Source of the DNA: an uncultured Collinsella sp.
GTDB taxonomy: Bacteria > Actinomycetota > Coriobacteriia > Coriobacteriales > Coriobacteriaceae
Length of the DNA stretch: 7,637 nt
Direction of reading: 5' to 3'
Assembly: GCA_900556205.1 (NCBI GenBank)
Contig: USNX01000051.1
Coordinates: 1 to 7,637 of the forward strand
Below the pieces are notes generated by a model that saw only the letters and a list, made by a program, of their open reading frames with translations, was not told where the DNA came from and did no database searches. The position numbers were made by a program, and so were the translations under genes. Of the stretch, positions 1-5,161 are shown piece after piece (the first letter of the stretch is position 1; each line of letters begins with the position of its first letter).

Positions 1-599
1 GAGCTGGACAGCACGCGGCAGGTGAAGGTCGAGCAGTTGCCGCCGCCGTGGTCCGCGTGGACGAGCAGGCAGAGGTCGAGCAGACGCGCTTCCTCGTGGG
101 TGAACTTCTGGTCGGCGCGGTAGGTGCTCAAAATATGCTCCGCCGTGCTCTGGCCCTCGGTGGGCAGGTGGAAGTACATGCTGGACCGGTCATAGACGCG
201 GCGCTTGATCTGGTAGGCGTTGACCATCATCGTGGGCAGCTCGGCGATCAGGTTGATGCTCTGGCGCAGGATGTTGGGCAGACTGTTGTCCTCGGCGTGC
301 TCGTCGTAGCTGTACATGGCCAGCACGCTTCGTGCCATCTTGTTCATCAGGTTCGGCGACGGCGAATTTAAGATCATGTCGTCGGCAAAGCCCTGGGGCA
401 GCTCGCGGTGGTGCTCCAGCAGCTTGCGGAACTTGGCGTACTGCTCCTGCGTGGGCAGGGAGCCGAACAGCAGCAGCCAGATGACCTCCTCAAACATGAA
501 GCGGTCATGGGAGTCGGCCTCGGCGGCCAGCGTGTCAATGTCGATGCCGCGGTAGACCAGACGGCCCGGAATGGGCACGATGGTGCCGTCCTCCTTAAC
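1..599 (-). other. Citrate synthase segment of the chimeric frame (N-terminus missing, C-terminus off window)
   Basis: Residues 503-701 of the frame starting at 2105 match citrate synthase, the enzyme that condenses acetyl-CoA and oxaloacetate to citrate. Visible hallmarks in order are DGTIVPIPGRLVYRGIDI (506-523), DRFMFEEVIWLLLFGSLPT, SPNLMNKMARSVLAMYSYD, LRQSINLIAELPTMMVNAYQ and LLVHADHGGGNCSTFTCRVL (680-699). HADHGGGN is the active-site-proximal His motif of the Gram-positive/clostridial-type enzymes. The catalytic GPKHGG and Asp regions should follow beyond the left edge. A family member normally has some tens of residues before this point, including a segment like GLRNxDGTGVxxGxT. That segment is absent here; only the short stretch GLNSGVNPT (494-502) is faintly reminiscent of it. 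Without the N-terminal helices the dimer may not form, so activity is doubtful unless the assembly is wrong. Confidence 0.9.
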
Positions 600-2105
600 C
601 GTAGGGTTGACGCCCGAGTTAAGACCGTCGTGCTTTTGGACAAAGCGCGCTGTCTGCTGAAACGGAATCGAGAGGATTTCGCGCTTGGAGCCGGGCGTAA
701 TGTCGTGCGCCGGCATAAAGACCTTGGTGAAGTACATATTAGAGGCAAGGCAGAGTGCAAGCACTGCAAGAACTCCCACCCAGCGGAAACGCGGGATGGC
801 GCCCGAAGACGCAGCACCAGTCTGCTTGGCTGCACGACGAGCCACATGCACGTCCCATACGCAAAACGCCGCCGCGATTACGCATGCCGTCAGGGGAAAC
901 ACCAGGCCGCCGTTGCGCAGAAACGTGGAACCCATGGCGCCCAGAGCGAGCAGCAGCCAGTCGTGGCGCGCAAAGAGCACGGGGGCTTTCTCGCCTGCTC
1001 GCTCAACATTGGCATCACGACGGGGCAAGCCACATGCCACGAGCTTGACGGTCTGTACCAGCAGAACCAAGAACGCGTCGGCAAAGAGCACGTCTTTGGT
1101 GAGCAACGCCGCGTAGTTAGAGAACATCGGCATAAACGCAAAGAACAGCAGGATCGCACCGCGAACCGGCAGGCTCACGCCCAGTTTGCGCAGCGACGAA
1201 ATGGAATAGGCCATGCAGGCGGCCGTAATGACGAACTGGGCGCAGGTGTAGATAGCAAGACCTGCGTTGGCGCTGTTGAACAGCGAAAGCCCCAGCTGAA
1301 CGCACGAGCCGATAATGGCCGTGTGCACTACAGGATGATGCCCGTTGAGCAGCACGTTGGGATTGAGTAGGCGCAGGTAGTCGCTCGTGCCGTTGGGATA
1401 GTTGAACCACTGGCGAATCTGCGCGCCGGTGTCTCCCATAAAAAGACCGGGCAACGAAGCGATGAGCGTGGGCGCCCAGACGATCATAAGCACCAGAAAG
1501 GGCCCAGCAAAGGGATGGACCGAGAGCACGGCGTGAGCCACACGCCATATGCGGCCAAAGTGCGCCTCGGAAAACGGGATGCGTCGGGAGCTCAGCCAAT
1601 CCAGGCACTCAAAAGCCAGATAGAAGGCCACGATCGCCAGAAGCATCCAGCCCGCGCCGCCAATCCAGGCGCAGATGATACGGGCTTTGTCGCCAAGGAC
1701 AATCTCGGCCGAGTCGGTGAGATCGTAGCTGCGGCCGAACACCATGCAGATGGCGAAGAACAGCGACGGCAGAATGATCGATGGGCGCCAGGTGTCGCCA
1801 CGGCCAAAGAACACGTAGCGAAACGGCAAGGTGAGCAGGCAGGCAAGTGCAAGCAGCATGACCGCGTCGGTATGGCCGGCAAACGAGAGGAGTACCTCGT
1901 AGCACACGTACAGCATGCCCGAGGCTTTGGGGTCAATCGCCAAGACTGCGTTGCTCGACACCGGGGCGGGATCGATGGAAAACGCCGTGGTCGCCAACAG
2001 CGCAAGCAAAAAAGCGATGAGTGTCTGCTTGGCGGGGTAGCGCTTAAACCAGACGATGCGAGCGGCATCGCGCGCAGCCGTTGTGGAGAGGTCGGAATCC
2101 TTCAC
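1..2105 (-). CDS. Chimeric frame: DUF6020-like membrane protein joined in frame to citrate synthase (3' end off window)
   Basis: One open frame of 701 codons runs from GTG at 2105 to the left edge without a stop. Residues 1-490 are strongly hydrophobic, with membrane segments near 27-44, 80-100, 109-125, 143-165, 199-219 and further ones to about 460. They carry motifs I associate with DUF6020-type membrane proteins, which are GT-C-like and of unknown function: PGLFMGDTGAQ (219-229), LNGHHPVVHT (253-262), LLTKDVLF, FLRNGG and REILSIPFQQTARF (475-488). From about residue 503 the sequence is citrate synthase. The switch lies around residues 492-507 (bases about 585-632). The frame arithmetic agrees on both sides of it, so no frameshift is needed. 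The membrane part lacks the extracytoplasmic region and final membrane helices expected after FQQTAR. The GTG start has AGAAAGG 11 bases upstream, and the first in-frame ATG (codon 64) would cut off the first helix. A natural fusion, a deletion scar or an assembly chimera are all possible. Confidence 0.8.
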   Translation of the reverse strand, partial: MKDSDLSTTAARDAARIVWFKRYPAKQTLIAFLLALLATTAFSIDPAPVSSNAVLAIDPKASGMLYVCYEVLLSFAGHTDAVMLLALACLLTLPFRYVFFGRGDTWRPSIILPSLFFAICMVFGRSYDLTDSAEIVLGDKARIICAWIGGAGWMLLAIVAFYLAFECLDWLSSRRIPFSEAHFGRIWRVAHAVLSVHPFAGPFLVLMIVWAPTLIASLPGLFMGDTGAQIRQWFNYPNGTSDYLRLLNPNVLLNGHHPVVHTAIIGSCVQLGLSLFNSANAGLAIYTCAQFVITAACMAYSISSLRKLGVSLPVRGAILLFFAFMPMFSNYAALLTKDVLFADAFLVLLVQTVKLVACGLPRRDANVERAGEKAPVLFARHDWLLLALGAMGSTFLRNGGLVFPLTACVIAAAFCVWDVHVARRAAKQTGAASSGAIPRFRWVGVLAVLALCLASNMYFTKVFMPAHDITPGSKREILSIPFQQTARFVQKHDGLNSGVNPTVKEDGTIVPIPGRLVYRGIDIDTLAAEADSHDRFMFEEVIWLLLFGSLPTQEQYAKFRKLLEHHRELPQGFADDMILNSPSPNLMNKMARSVLAMYSYDEHAEDNSLPNILRQSINLIAELPTMMVNAYQIKRRVYDRSSMYFHLPTEGQSTAEHILSTYRADQKFTHEEARLLDLCLLVHADHGGGNCSTFTCRVLSS
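589..596 (-). promoter_or_regulatory. Shine-Dalgarno-like AAGGAGGA inside the chimeric frame
   Basis: The minus strand reads AAGGAGGA eleven bases before an in-frame GTG (578-576, codon 510). The site lies at the membrane-protein/citrate-synthase junction. The bases also encode Lys-Glu-Asp of the citrate synthase part, so it may be chance. If used, it would start a citrate synthase at VPIPGRLVYRG, still lacking the normal N-terminus. Confidence 0.25.
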
Positions 2106-2125
2106 AGTCCAAAGAGCCTTTCTAG

Positions 2126-2164
2126 AAACCTGCCAAAAAGGGACAGGTTTATTTTGGCAGGTTT
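2126..2164. repeat. Inverted repeat A, REP-like hairpin
   Basis: AAACCTGCCAAAA (2126-2138) and TTTTGGCAGGTTT (2152-2164) are perfect 13-base inverted arms around a 13-base loop containing GGGACAGG. The element lies between lgt and the chimeric gene. On the minus strand it precedes the GTG start by about 20 bases and could act as a terminator for lgt or as a 5' structure for the next gene. Its form (hairpin arms plus GGGACAGG) resembles the palindromic repeats dispersed in Coriobacteria genomes; that assignment is from memory. Confidence 0.65.
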
Positions 2165-2167
2165 TAT

Positions 2168-2203
2168 CTGGGGAAACGTTACGGTTCTGTCATCGTTGCC
2201 CAG
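2168..2203. repeat. Interrupted hairpin between repeats A and B
   Basis: CTGGG (2168-2172) pairs with CCCAG (2199-2203). After a small internal loop AACG (2175-2178) pairs with CGTT (2194-2197), closing a loop of 15 bases. It sits exactly between the two longer inverted repeats, so the gap between lgt and the next gene is almost entirely palindromic. Function unknown. Confidence 0.4.
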
Positions 2204-2205
2204 CG

Positions 2206-2242
2206 AACCACCACAAAGGTGCCTGTTCACTTTTTGGTGGTT
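2206..2242. repeat. Inverted repeat B, REP-like, overlapping the lgt stop codon
   Basis: AACCACCA (2206-2213) and TGGTGGTT (2235-2242) are perfect 8-base inverted arms. The interior, GGTGCCTGTTCAC followed by a run of T, has the same layout as repeat A (arm, A-rich run, GG..., T-rich run, arm). The right arm covers two of the three bases of the lgt TAA (2243-2241), so the repeat abuts or supplied the end of the gene. It may end lgt transcription, although no clean U-tract follows on the minus strand. Confidence 0.6.
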
Positions 2243-3062
2243 AAGCGTCGAGGTAGATGCGCTGGGGTTGGTTGCGGCGACGAGCAAAGATGATGAGCGC
2301 CAGGCCCGCGATTACGAGCGGCAGGCTCAGCAGCTGACCCATGGTGATGACGCCGCCCAGCAGATAGCCCAGCTGCGCATCGGGCACACGCACAAACTCA
2401 ATCAAAAAGCGAACGATGCCGTAACCCATCACAAAGACGCCCATAAACGTGCCTTGGGGCAGTAGCGGCTTTTTGCGGCTGAGCACCTGCAGAATGCAAA
2501 AGAGCACAATACCCTCGAGGAATGCCTCGTAGAGCTGGGAGGGATGGCGCGGCATATCGCCCGCGGTGCCGCCAAAGATCACGCCCCAGGGCAGATCGGT
2601 CGGCTTGCCCCACAGCTCGCCGTTGACAAAGTTGGCGCAGCGCCCCAGGCACAGGGCCAGCGGAGCACCGATGACCGCGAGGTCTGCCAAAGTCCAAGCG
2701 TCGAGCTTGTACATGCGGCACACGATGATGCCGCCCAAGATGCCGCCCACCAGGCCACCGTGGAAGCTCATGCCTCCCTCGTTGGTGGCAAAGATCTCGA
2801 GCGGGTGGGCCAAATAGTAGCCATCACCGTAAAAGACGACGTAAAACAGGCGCGCGCCGATAATAAGGCCAAAGACCGCGCCGACCACGACGCTCGTCAG
2901 GTCATCAATCGTAATGTCGAAGCCCCAACGACGTTGCGTGCGGTACATAACGACCGCCGTGAGCAGAGCGCCGACCACGTAGGCCAGACCGTACCAGTAG
3001 ATGGTGATGGGGCCCGCCGAGATCGCGACGGGATCAAGCATATGGTAGAGGTCGTTGAGCAT
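2241..3062 (-). CDS. lgt: Prolipoprotein diacylglyceryl transferase
   Basis: Lgt transfers the diacylglyceryl group of phosphatidylglycerol onto the lipobox cysteine of prelipoproteins, the first step of lipoprotein maturation in the cytoplasmic membrane. The 273-residue protein is full length and polytopic. It shows the family landmarks: IYWYGLAYVVG (21-31), SFHGGLVGG with His101, the Lgt signature GRCANFVNGELWGKPT (140-155) with Arg141, Asn144 and Glu149, RHPSQLYEAFLEG (172-184), EFVRVPDAQLG (222-232) with the second conserved Arg (225), and ITMGQLLSLP (239-248). Cys138 and Cys142 flank the signature Arg; position 142 is usually Gly-like or small. ATG at 3062 is preceded by AGGGGA with 5 bases of spacing. 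A second Met at codon 8 is a less likely start. It follows the Nfu gene by 108 bases, and its stop codon lies in an inverted repeat. Confidence 0.97.
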   Translation of the reverse strand: MLNDLYHMLDPVAISAGPITIYWYGLAYVVGALLTAVVMYRTQRRWGFDITIDDLTSVVVGAVFGLIIGARLFYVVFYGDGYYLAHPLEIFATNEGGMSFHGGLVGGILGGIIVCRMYKLDAWTLADLAVIGAPLALCLGRCANFVNGELWGKPTDLPWGVIFGGTAGDMPRHPSQLYEAFLEGIVLFCILQVLSRKKPLLPQGTFMGVFVMGYGIVRFLIEFVRVPDAQLGYLLGGVITMGQLLSLPLVIAGLALIIFARRRNQPQRIYLDA

Positions 3063-3088
3063 ATCGATCCCCTGCTCCCTACATACAA

Positions 3089-3121
3089 ATGCGGCCGCGG
3101 GCCTTACGCTCGCAGCCGCAT
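3089..3121 (-). terminator. Possible terminator/hairpin downstream of the Nfu gene
   Basis: ATGCGGC (3089-3095) and GCCGCAT (3115-3121) form a perfect 7-base stem around a 19-base loop, about 50 bases after the Nfu stop. On the minus strand it is followed by TTTGT only, a poor U-tract. A second small palindrome, TGCGGA (3140-3145) with TCCGCA (3154-3159), lies closer to the gene. Together they may attenuate read-through into lgt. Confidence 0.35.
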
Positions 3122-3170
3122 ATTTGGGCGTAACGTCTATGCGGAGCGTACCGTCCGCAGCTTTCGCATC

Positions 3171-3449
3171 TTAGAACGGTGCGTACTCGTCGTACAGGTC
3201 CTCGGCCTCGCCGGAAGCATTGACCTGCTCAACGCGGGTAACGCCGGGCACGTGCTCCTTCAGGATGCGCTCGATGCCCATGGAAAGGGTTAGCGAGCTC
3301 ATGGGGCAGCCGGCACAGGCGCCCTGCAGCTCCAGCTTGACAACACCCTCGTCGTCGACGCCCACATACTCCATATCGCCACCGTCGGCCTGCAGGTTGG
3401 GGCGAATCTCTTCAAGAACCTTCTTAAGCAGCTCTTCGTTAACAGCCAC
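3171..3449 (-). CDS. Nfu/NifU C-terminal-domain Fe-S cluster scaffold or carrier protein
   Basis: A 92-residue protein consisting of a single NifU C-terminal (Nfu) domain. LLKKVLEEIRPNLQADGGDMEYVGV (8-32) contains the conserved RPxLQxDGGD, and GACAGCPMSSLTL (43-55) holds the CxxC pair Cys45 and Cys48 that binds a bridging 4Fe-4S cluster between two subunits. The family assembles or carries clusters to apo-proteins in the cytoplasm; stand-alone Nfu proteins of this size are common in Gram-positive bacteria. The start is GTG at 3449 (Met-Ala-Val-Asn-Glu), with AAAGGAG at 3461-3455 and 5 bases of spacing, an excellent ribosome site. The acidic tail EAEDLYDEYAPF is lineage-specific. Neighbouring genes give no clue to the particular client. 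Confidence 0.95.
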   Translation of the reverse strand: MAVNEELLKKVLEEIRPNLQADGGDMEYVGVDDEGVVKLELQGACAGCPMSSLTLSMGIERILKEHVPGVTRVEQVNASGEAEDLYDEYAPF

Positions 3450-3461
3450 AGGGGCTCCTTT

Positions 3462-3487
3462 CTCACAACAACGCGGGCACGCCCGCG
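3462..3487 (-). terminator. GC-rich palindrome with T-rich tail upstream of the Nfu gene
   Basis: CGCGGGC (3472-3478) and GCCCGCG (3481-3487) are perfect 7-base arms separated by two bases, so the real loop must open one or two pairs. On the minus strand it is followed by TTGTTGT, a weak U-tract, and then by the Nfu ribosome site. It may terminate comEB transcripts or form the 5' leader of the Nfu mRNA. Confidence 0.35.
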
Positions 3488-3570
3488 GACAGAAGCTATG
3501 TTACTACAGCCATGTACCCGCTCACGAGCCGTCCATGCGCGCAGACGCGACTTTCACGAGTAGTCAATTT

Positions 3571-3639
3571 GGGACGGGGCTCTTTTGGCTGTTTTGCAGC
3601 CAGCTGGCGTTGGCACGCGCTACTGCTGAGCCTGTCCCC
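3571..3639. repeat. Imperfect palindromic element C overlapping the comEB 3' end
   Basis: GGGACGGGGCTC (3571-3582) and GAGCCTGTCCCC (3628-3639) pair with one mismatch and one bulge. Inside lie a perfect TGGCTG/CAGCCA hairpin (3586-3591 with 3597-3602, loop of 5) and the palindrome GCCAGCTGGC (3599-3608). The outer right arm encodes part of the ComEB C-terminus, and the whole element may serve as its terminator. The GGGACAGG-like core recalls repeat A near 2140, which suggests one dispersed repeat family. Confidence 0.5.
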
Positions 3640-4144
3640 CGGTACCAATCTGGACATCGACGATGACCTGGCGGTAGCTGATGCCGCAGGAGTCGAGAAT
3701 GCGGCGGCTGATACGGCCGTCATCGGTGTCGGCATACTTGTTGTCCAGGTAGACGACCTCGCCCACGCCCACCTGCGCCAGGATCTTGGCGCAGTCGTGG
3801 CACGGGAACAGCGTGACGTAGACCGTGGAACCCTCAAGGTCTTTGAGCGAGCCGCGGTAGTTGAGCACGGCGTTTGCCTCGGCATGCACCACGTAGTTGT
3901 GCTTATCCTGCAACGGGTCGTCGCTCGTGCCCCACGGGAAAAAGTCGTCGTTGAGCGCCGAGGGCGTACCGTTGTAGCCCACCGAAAGGATGCGGTGGTT
4001 GGTGTTGGCGATGCACGCGCCCACCTGCGTGTTGGGGTCCTTACTGCGGCGCTGCGCGGCGATGGCCACGCTCATAAAGAACTCATCCCAGCTAATAACG
4101 TCGCGGCGCTTGCCCGACGCAGTTTGATGAAGATCGTCCGACAT
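3620..4144 (-). CDS. comEB: Cytidine/deoxycytidylate deaminase family protein, ComEB-type dCMP deaminase
   Basis: This 174-residue zinc enzyme most likely deaminates dCMP to dUMP, feeding thymidylate synthesis in the cytoplasm. The zinc signature is complete: HAEAN (87-91) with ligand His87 and catalytic Glu89, and PCHDC (114-118) with Cys115 and Cys118. SWDEFFMSVAIAAQRRSKDPNTQVGACI (18-45), GYNGTP (56-61) and the late HDCAKIL region are typical of dCMP deaminases/ComEB. ATG at 4144 is chosen because GGAGGTG (4157-4151) stands 6 bases before it and the family N-terminus begins there; an upstream in-frame extension to 4225 looks like non-coding leader. The last residues, IGTGGQAQQ, are encoded by a palindromic element (3571-3639) and are probably not conserved. 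A promoter-like box lies just upstream. The name ComEB follows the competence-locus homologue; no other com gene is present here. Confidence 0.93.
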   Translation of the reverse strand: MSDDLHQTASGKRRDVISWDEFFMSVAIAAQRRSKDPNTQVGACIANTNHRILSVGYNGTPSALNDDFFPWGTSDDPLQDKHNYVVHAEANAVLNYRGSLKDLEGSTVYVTLFPCHDCAKILAQVGVGEVVYLDNKYADTDDGRISRRILDSCGISYRQVIVDVQIGTGGQAQQ

Positions 4145-4164
4145 GGCAGACACCTCCGAAATCG

Positions 4165-4184
4165 CAATAGTTTGACCTATTGTA
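4165..4184 (-). promoter_or_regulatory. Possible -10 box and overlapping palindrome upstream of comEB
   Basis: The minus strand reads TACAAT at 4184-4179, a good -10 hexamer about 35 bases before the comEB ATG; no clear -35 is visible. The -10 overlaps one half of a perfect palindrome, CAATAG-N6-CTATTG (4165-4182), which could be an operator or a short hairpin. It suggests comEB can be transcribed separately from coaX. Confidence 0.4.
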
Positions 4185-4219
4185 GCAGGTGGAAGGCGGA
4201 GACGTTTTTGTCCCATCGC

Positions 4220-4242
4220 CCCCATCGCTACGCGCGACGGGG
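4220..4242. terminator. Stem-loop containing the coaX stop codon
   Basis: CCCCATCGC (4220-4228) pairs with GCGACGGGG (4234-4242) around a 5-base loop; the one mismatch becomes a G-U pair in minus-strand RNA. The coaX TAG (4230-4228) lies at the loop and stem. A CTTTT run follows on the plus strand only, so as a terminator it is better oriented against plus-strand transcription than for coaX itself. Confidence 0.35.
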
Positions 4243-5079
4243 CTTTTGATTGATGTGGTAGAGCTCGGCGAGACCCCGCAGCGTCAGCGCATCGTCGACC
4301 GTCAGGCTATGGCCGACCAGCGCCGCAAGCGCCTCGGCATCGTCGCCAGTAATGACGATGGGCACATCGCCCTCCCCCGCGGCCTTGGTCGCGCGCATCT
4401 CGGCAAGCACCATGTCGAGCATGCCGTCGATGCGGGCAACCTCGCCCAAGACCACGCCCGAGCGCATGGCCTCACGCGTGTTGCGGCCGATGACGTGTGT
4501 CGGCGCCGAGGGCTCAACCTGAGGCAGGCGCGCCGCAGCGGCCGAGAGCGAACGGGCGCCGAGCGCCAGCCCCGGCGCGATAACGCCGCCGACAAAGGTA
4601 CCGTGCGCGTCGATGACCTCGATATTGGTCGTGGTGCCCAGGTCGATCACAATGCACGGCGAGCCGTAGACGGCACGGGCTGCCACGGCGTCGGCGATGC
4701 GGTCGGGACCGATCTCGGCCGGGTCATCGTAGTGCACGGGCATGCCGGTCTTGAGGCCCGGCCCCACCGTGAGCACGCGCCCCGTGCAGGTACGGGAAAG
4801 CGCTGCCTTCCACGGGCGCTCGAGCGCCGGGACCACGCAGCTCAGCACAGCAGCCGCGGGCACAAGCGCACCCGGCATGCCCGCATCGGCCGCCAGTGTG
4901 GCCATGACCTGCACGAGACGCATGCGCGCCTCGTCTGCCGTGATGCTCGACGGCGTGGTGATCTCGCACGTCGCAAGCGGACATTCCTGCGCCGCGGCCG
5001 AATCCTCGGCAAACAGGCCAAAGCGAATGAACGTGTTGCCCACGTCGACCGTCAATATATATGTGCACCCATTAAGCAT
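4228..5079 (-). CDS. coaX: Type III pantothenate kinase
   Basis: CoaX phosphorylates pantothenate, the first step of coenzyme A synthesis. It belongs to the ASKHA fold, needs a monovalent cation, and is not feedback-inhibited by CoA. The 283-residue protein has the N-terminal nucleotide-binding motif TVDVGNTFIRFG (10-21) with Asp12, LTVGPGLKTGMPVHYDDPAEIGPDRIADAVAA (103-134) including the conserved GPDR, the second phosphate loop VIDLGTTTNIEVID (144-157), GGVIAPGL (164-171), and IGRNTREAMRSGV (197-209). It is slightly longer than the usual 255-265 residues because of Ala-rich inserts. ATG at 5079 is preceded by AAAGGAGC (5094-5087) with 7 bases of spacing and places DVGNT at the normal distance from the start; an 18-residue upstream extension was rejected. 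It diverges from the OPT gene across 191 bases, with a -10 box and palindrome between them, and precedes comEB by 83 bases. Confidence 0.95.
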   Translation of the reverse strand: MLNGCTYILTVDVGNTFIRFGLFAEDSAAAQECPLATCEITTPSSITADEARMRLVQVMATLAADAGMPGALVPAAAVLSCVVPALERPWKAALSRTCTGRVLTVGPGLKTGMPVHYDDPAEIGPDRIADAVAARAVYGSPCIVIDLGTTTNIEVIDAHGTFVGGVIAPGLALGARSLSAAAARLPQVEPSAPTHVIGRNTREAMRSGVVLGEVARIDGMLDMVLAEMRATKAAGEGDVPIVITGDDAEALAALVGHSLTVDDALTLRGLAELYHINQKPRRA

Positions 5080-5106
5080 CGTCGACGCTCCTTTCGTCTG
5101 CCCAGC

Positions 5107-5161
5107 AGTATATCGCCTACCTAAACCAGTCATCCCAAAATGACTAGCTTACGGCTATACT
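5107..5161. promoter_or_regulatory. Divergent coaX/OPT promoter region with central palindrome
   Basis: TATACT occurs as a -10-like box in both directions: on the minus strand at 5112-5107, for coaX, and on the plus strand at 5156-5161, for the OPT gene. Between them is a perfect palindrome, AGTCAT (5128-5133), six bases, ATGACT (5140-5145). It covers the positions where both -35 boxes would lie, and neither -35 matches consensus well. This is the layout of a shared operator or activator site for two divergent promoters. The regulator is not identifiable. Confidence 0.5.

Noticed and set aside
408..1370. Long plus-strand open frame (about 320 codons) opposite the chimeric gene.
   Set aside because: The minus strand encodes clear membrane-protein and citrate-synthase sequence here. 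The plus-strand translation is low-complexity, rich in Arg/Gln/His, and typical of an antisense shadow in GC-rich DNA.
890..1608. Several separate short minus-strand open frames, as if the region encoded multiple small proteins.
   Set aside because: They are out of frame with the continuous 701-codon frame from 2105, which reads as protein-like sequence throughout. They are off-frame shadows of it.
1515..2465. Long plus-strand open frame (about 316 codons) crossing the lgt gap.
   Set aside because: It runs through the start of one minus-strand gene, the repeat cluster and the end of lgt; no conserved motif or ribosome site is visible.
2544..3293. Plus-strand open frame of about 249 codons.
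   Set aside because: It is antisense to lgt and the Nfu gene, both confidently identified. Composition is that of a shadow frame.
4145..4225. N-terminal 27-residue extension of ComEB.
   Set aside because: It overlaps the hairpin at the coaX end and the -10-like box; GGAGGTG marks ATG 4144 as the start.
3512..4249. Plus-strand open frame of about 245 codons.
   Set aside because: It lies opposite comEB, whose zinc motifs are complete on the minus strand.
4189..5124. Plus-strand open frame of about 311 codons opposite coaX.
   Set aside because: The coaX motifs on the minus strand are decisive; the opposite frame is Arg/His-rich with no family features.
5080..5133. 18-residue upstream extension of CoaX.
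   Set aside because: AAAGGAGC with 7-base spacing supports ATG 5079, and the DVGNT motif is then at its usual distance from the N-terminus.
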